Assembly: GCF_001715195.1 (NCBI RefSeq)
Contig: NZ_MDWE01000002.1
Location: 58,348-122,347, forward strand
Reading direction: 5' to 3'
Length of the DNA stretch: 64,000 bases
From: Rhodohalobacter halophilus
Lineage (GTDB): Bacteria > Bacteroidota > Rhodothermia > Balneolales > Balneolaceae
The notes under the pieces are model-generated. The model did not search any database, was not told where the DNA came from, and saw only the letters and a program-made list of their open reading frames with translations. Position numbers and translations under genes: made by a program. This document shows, piece by piece, positions 63,980 to 64,000 of the stretch. Every line of letters starts with the position of its first letter. The first letter of the stretch is position 1.

Positions 63980-64000
63980 AAAGGTCGGATCTTTAAAGTA

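Noticed and set aside
1..64000. CRISPR arrays, insertion sequences and phage structural genes
   Set aside because: No regular spaced repeats, transposase, integrase or capsid-like protein was seen.

Overview
The window looks like a chromosomal segment of a Bacteroidota-related bacterium, most likely of the Balneolaeota/Rhodothermota lineage. This rests on protein flavour rather than on any marker gene. It shows lipoproteins with Bacteroidota-style lipoboxes, a cluster of 6-bladed beta-propeller lipoproteins, a GWxTD protein, a PorW/SprE-like TPR lipoprotein, a TonB receptor with an N-terminal carboxypeptidase-regulatory domain, and few strong Shine-Dalgarno sites. Species cannot be read from the sequence.

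Positions 1-11,340 hold a minus-strand array of seven beta-propeller lipoprotein/secreted genes carrying a G-x-G-P-G-E type motif. Three of them (stops at 1107, 3031 and 5066) are each preceded by a short gene for a cysteine-rich peptide with a shared MEVLNREEMK leader ending in a GG or AG site. A nearly identical promoter/5'UTR block precedes each peptide. The leaders and promoters are conserved while the mature parts differ completely, which is the pattern of a diversifying ribosomally made peptide family. I consider this peptide plus propeller cassette the best candidate for an undescribed system. One peptide leader is broken by a 30-base insertion with an in-frame stop, and a propeller 3' end survives as a fragment. 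A small gene plus nucleotidyltransferase pair (6714-7360) sits inside the array.

Positions 11,600-15,260 form an iron-uptake operon (TonB-dependent siderophore receptor, then PepSY membrane protein) with two TTTAGA-N5-TCTAAA inverted repeats upstream.

Positions 15,600-31,300 are an accessory, defence-like island with AT-rich parts. It holds a decayed GIY-YIG gene, a MazG-like protein with a DUF2075 helicase/nuclease, the 3' tail of a lost type IIG restriction enzyme, a 1412-residue DUF4062-NACHT protein, a PIN-domain protein, a three-TM protein, two tiny Lys/Pro-rich proteins, a proteasome-like (Ntn-hydrolase-like) protein with a small partner, a frameshifted gene, and a winged-helix plus HNH pair. 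Citrate synthase lies within it. A fragment of a second HNH gene, a tRNA-Arg and a degraded tRNA-Arg copy mark its right edge.

Positions 31,400-64,000 are mostly ordinary housekeeping and envelope genes: hydrolase, universal stress protein, YceI, M20 and M1 peptidases, two formamidase-family proteins, an Lrp plus PLP sulfur-amino-acid enzyme pair, a MoxR/ChlI-like AAA protein, PabB, PyrD, a SprE-like TPR protein, pyruvate kinase, GWxTD protein, a two-component system, an FMN reductase, RarA, a CBS protein, an acyl-CoA carboxylase beta subunit, an acidic hypothetical protein, an ABC ATPase and an M29 aminopeptidase.
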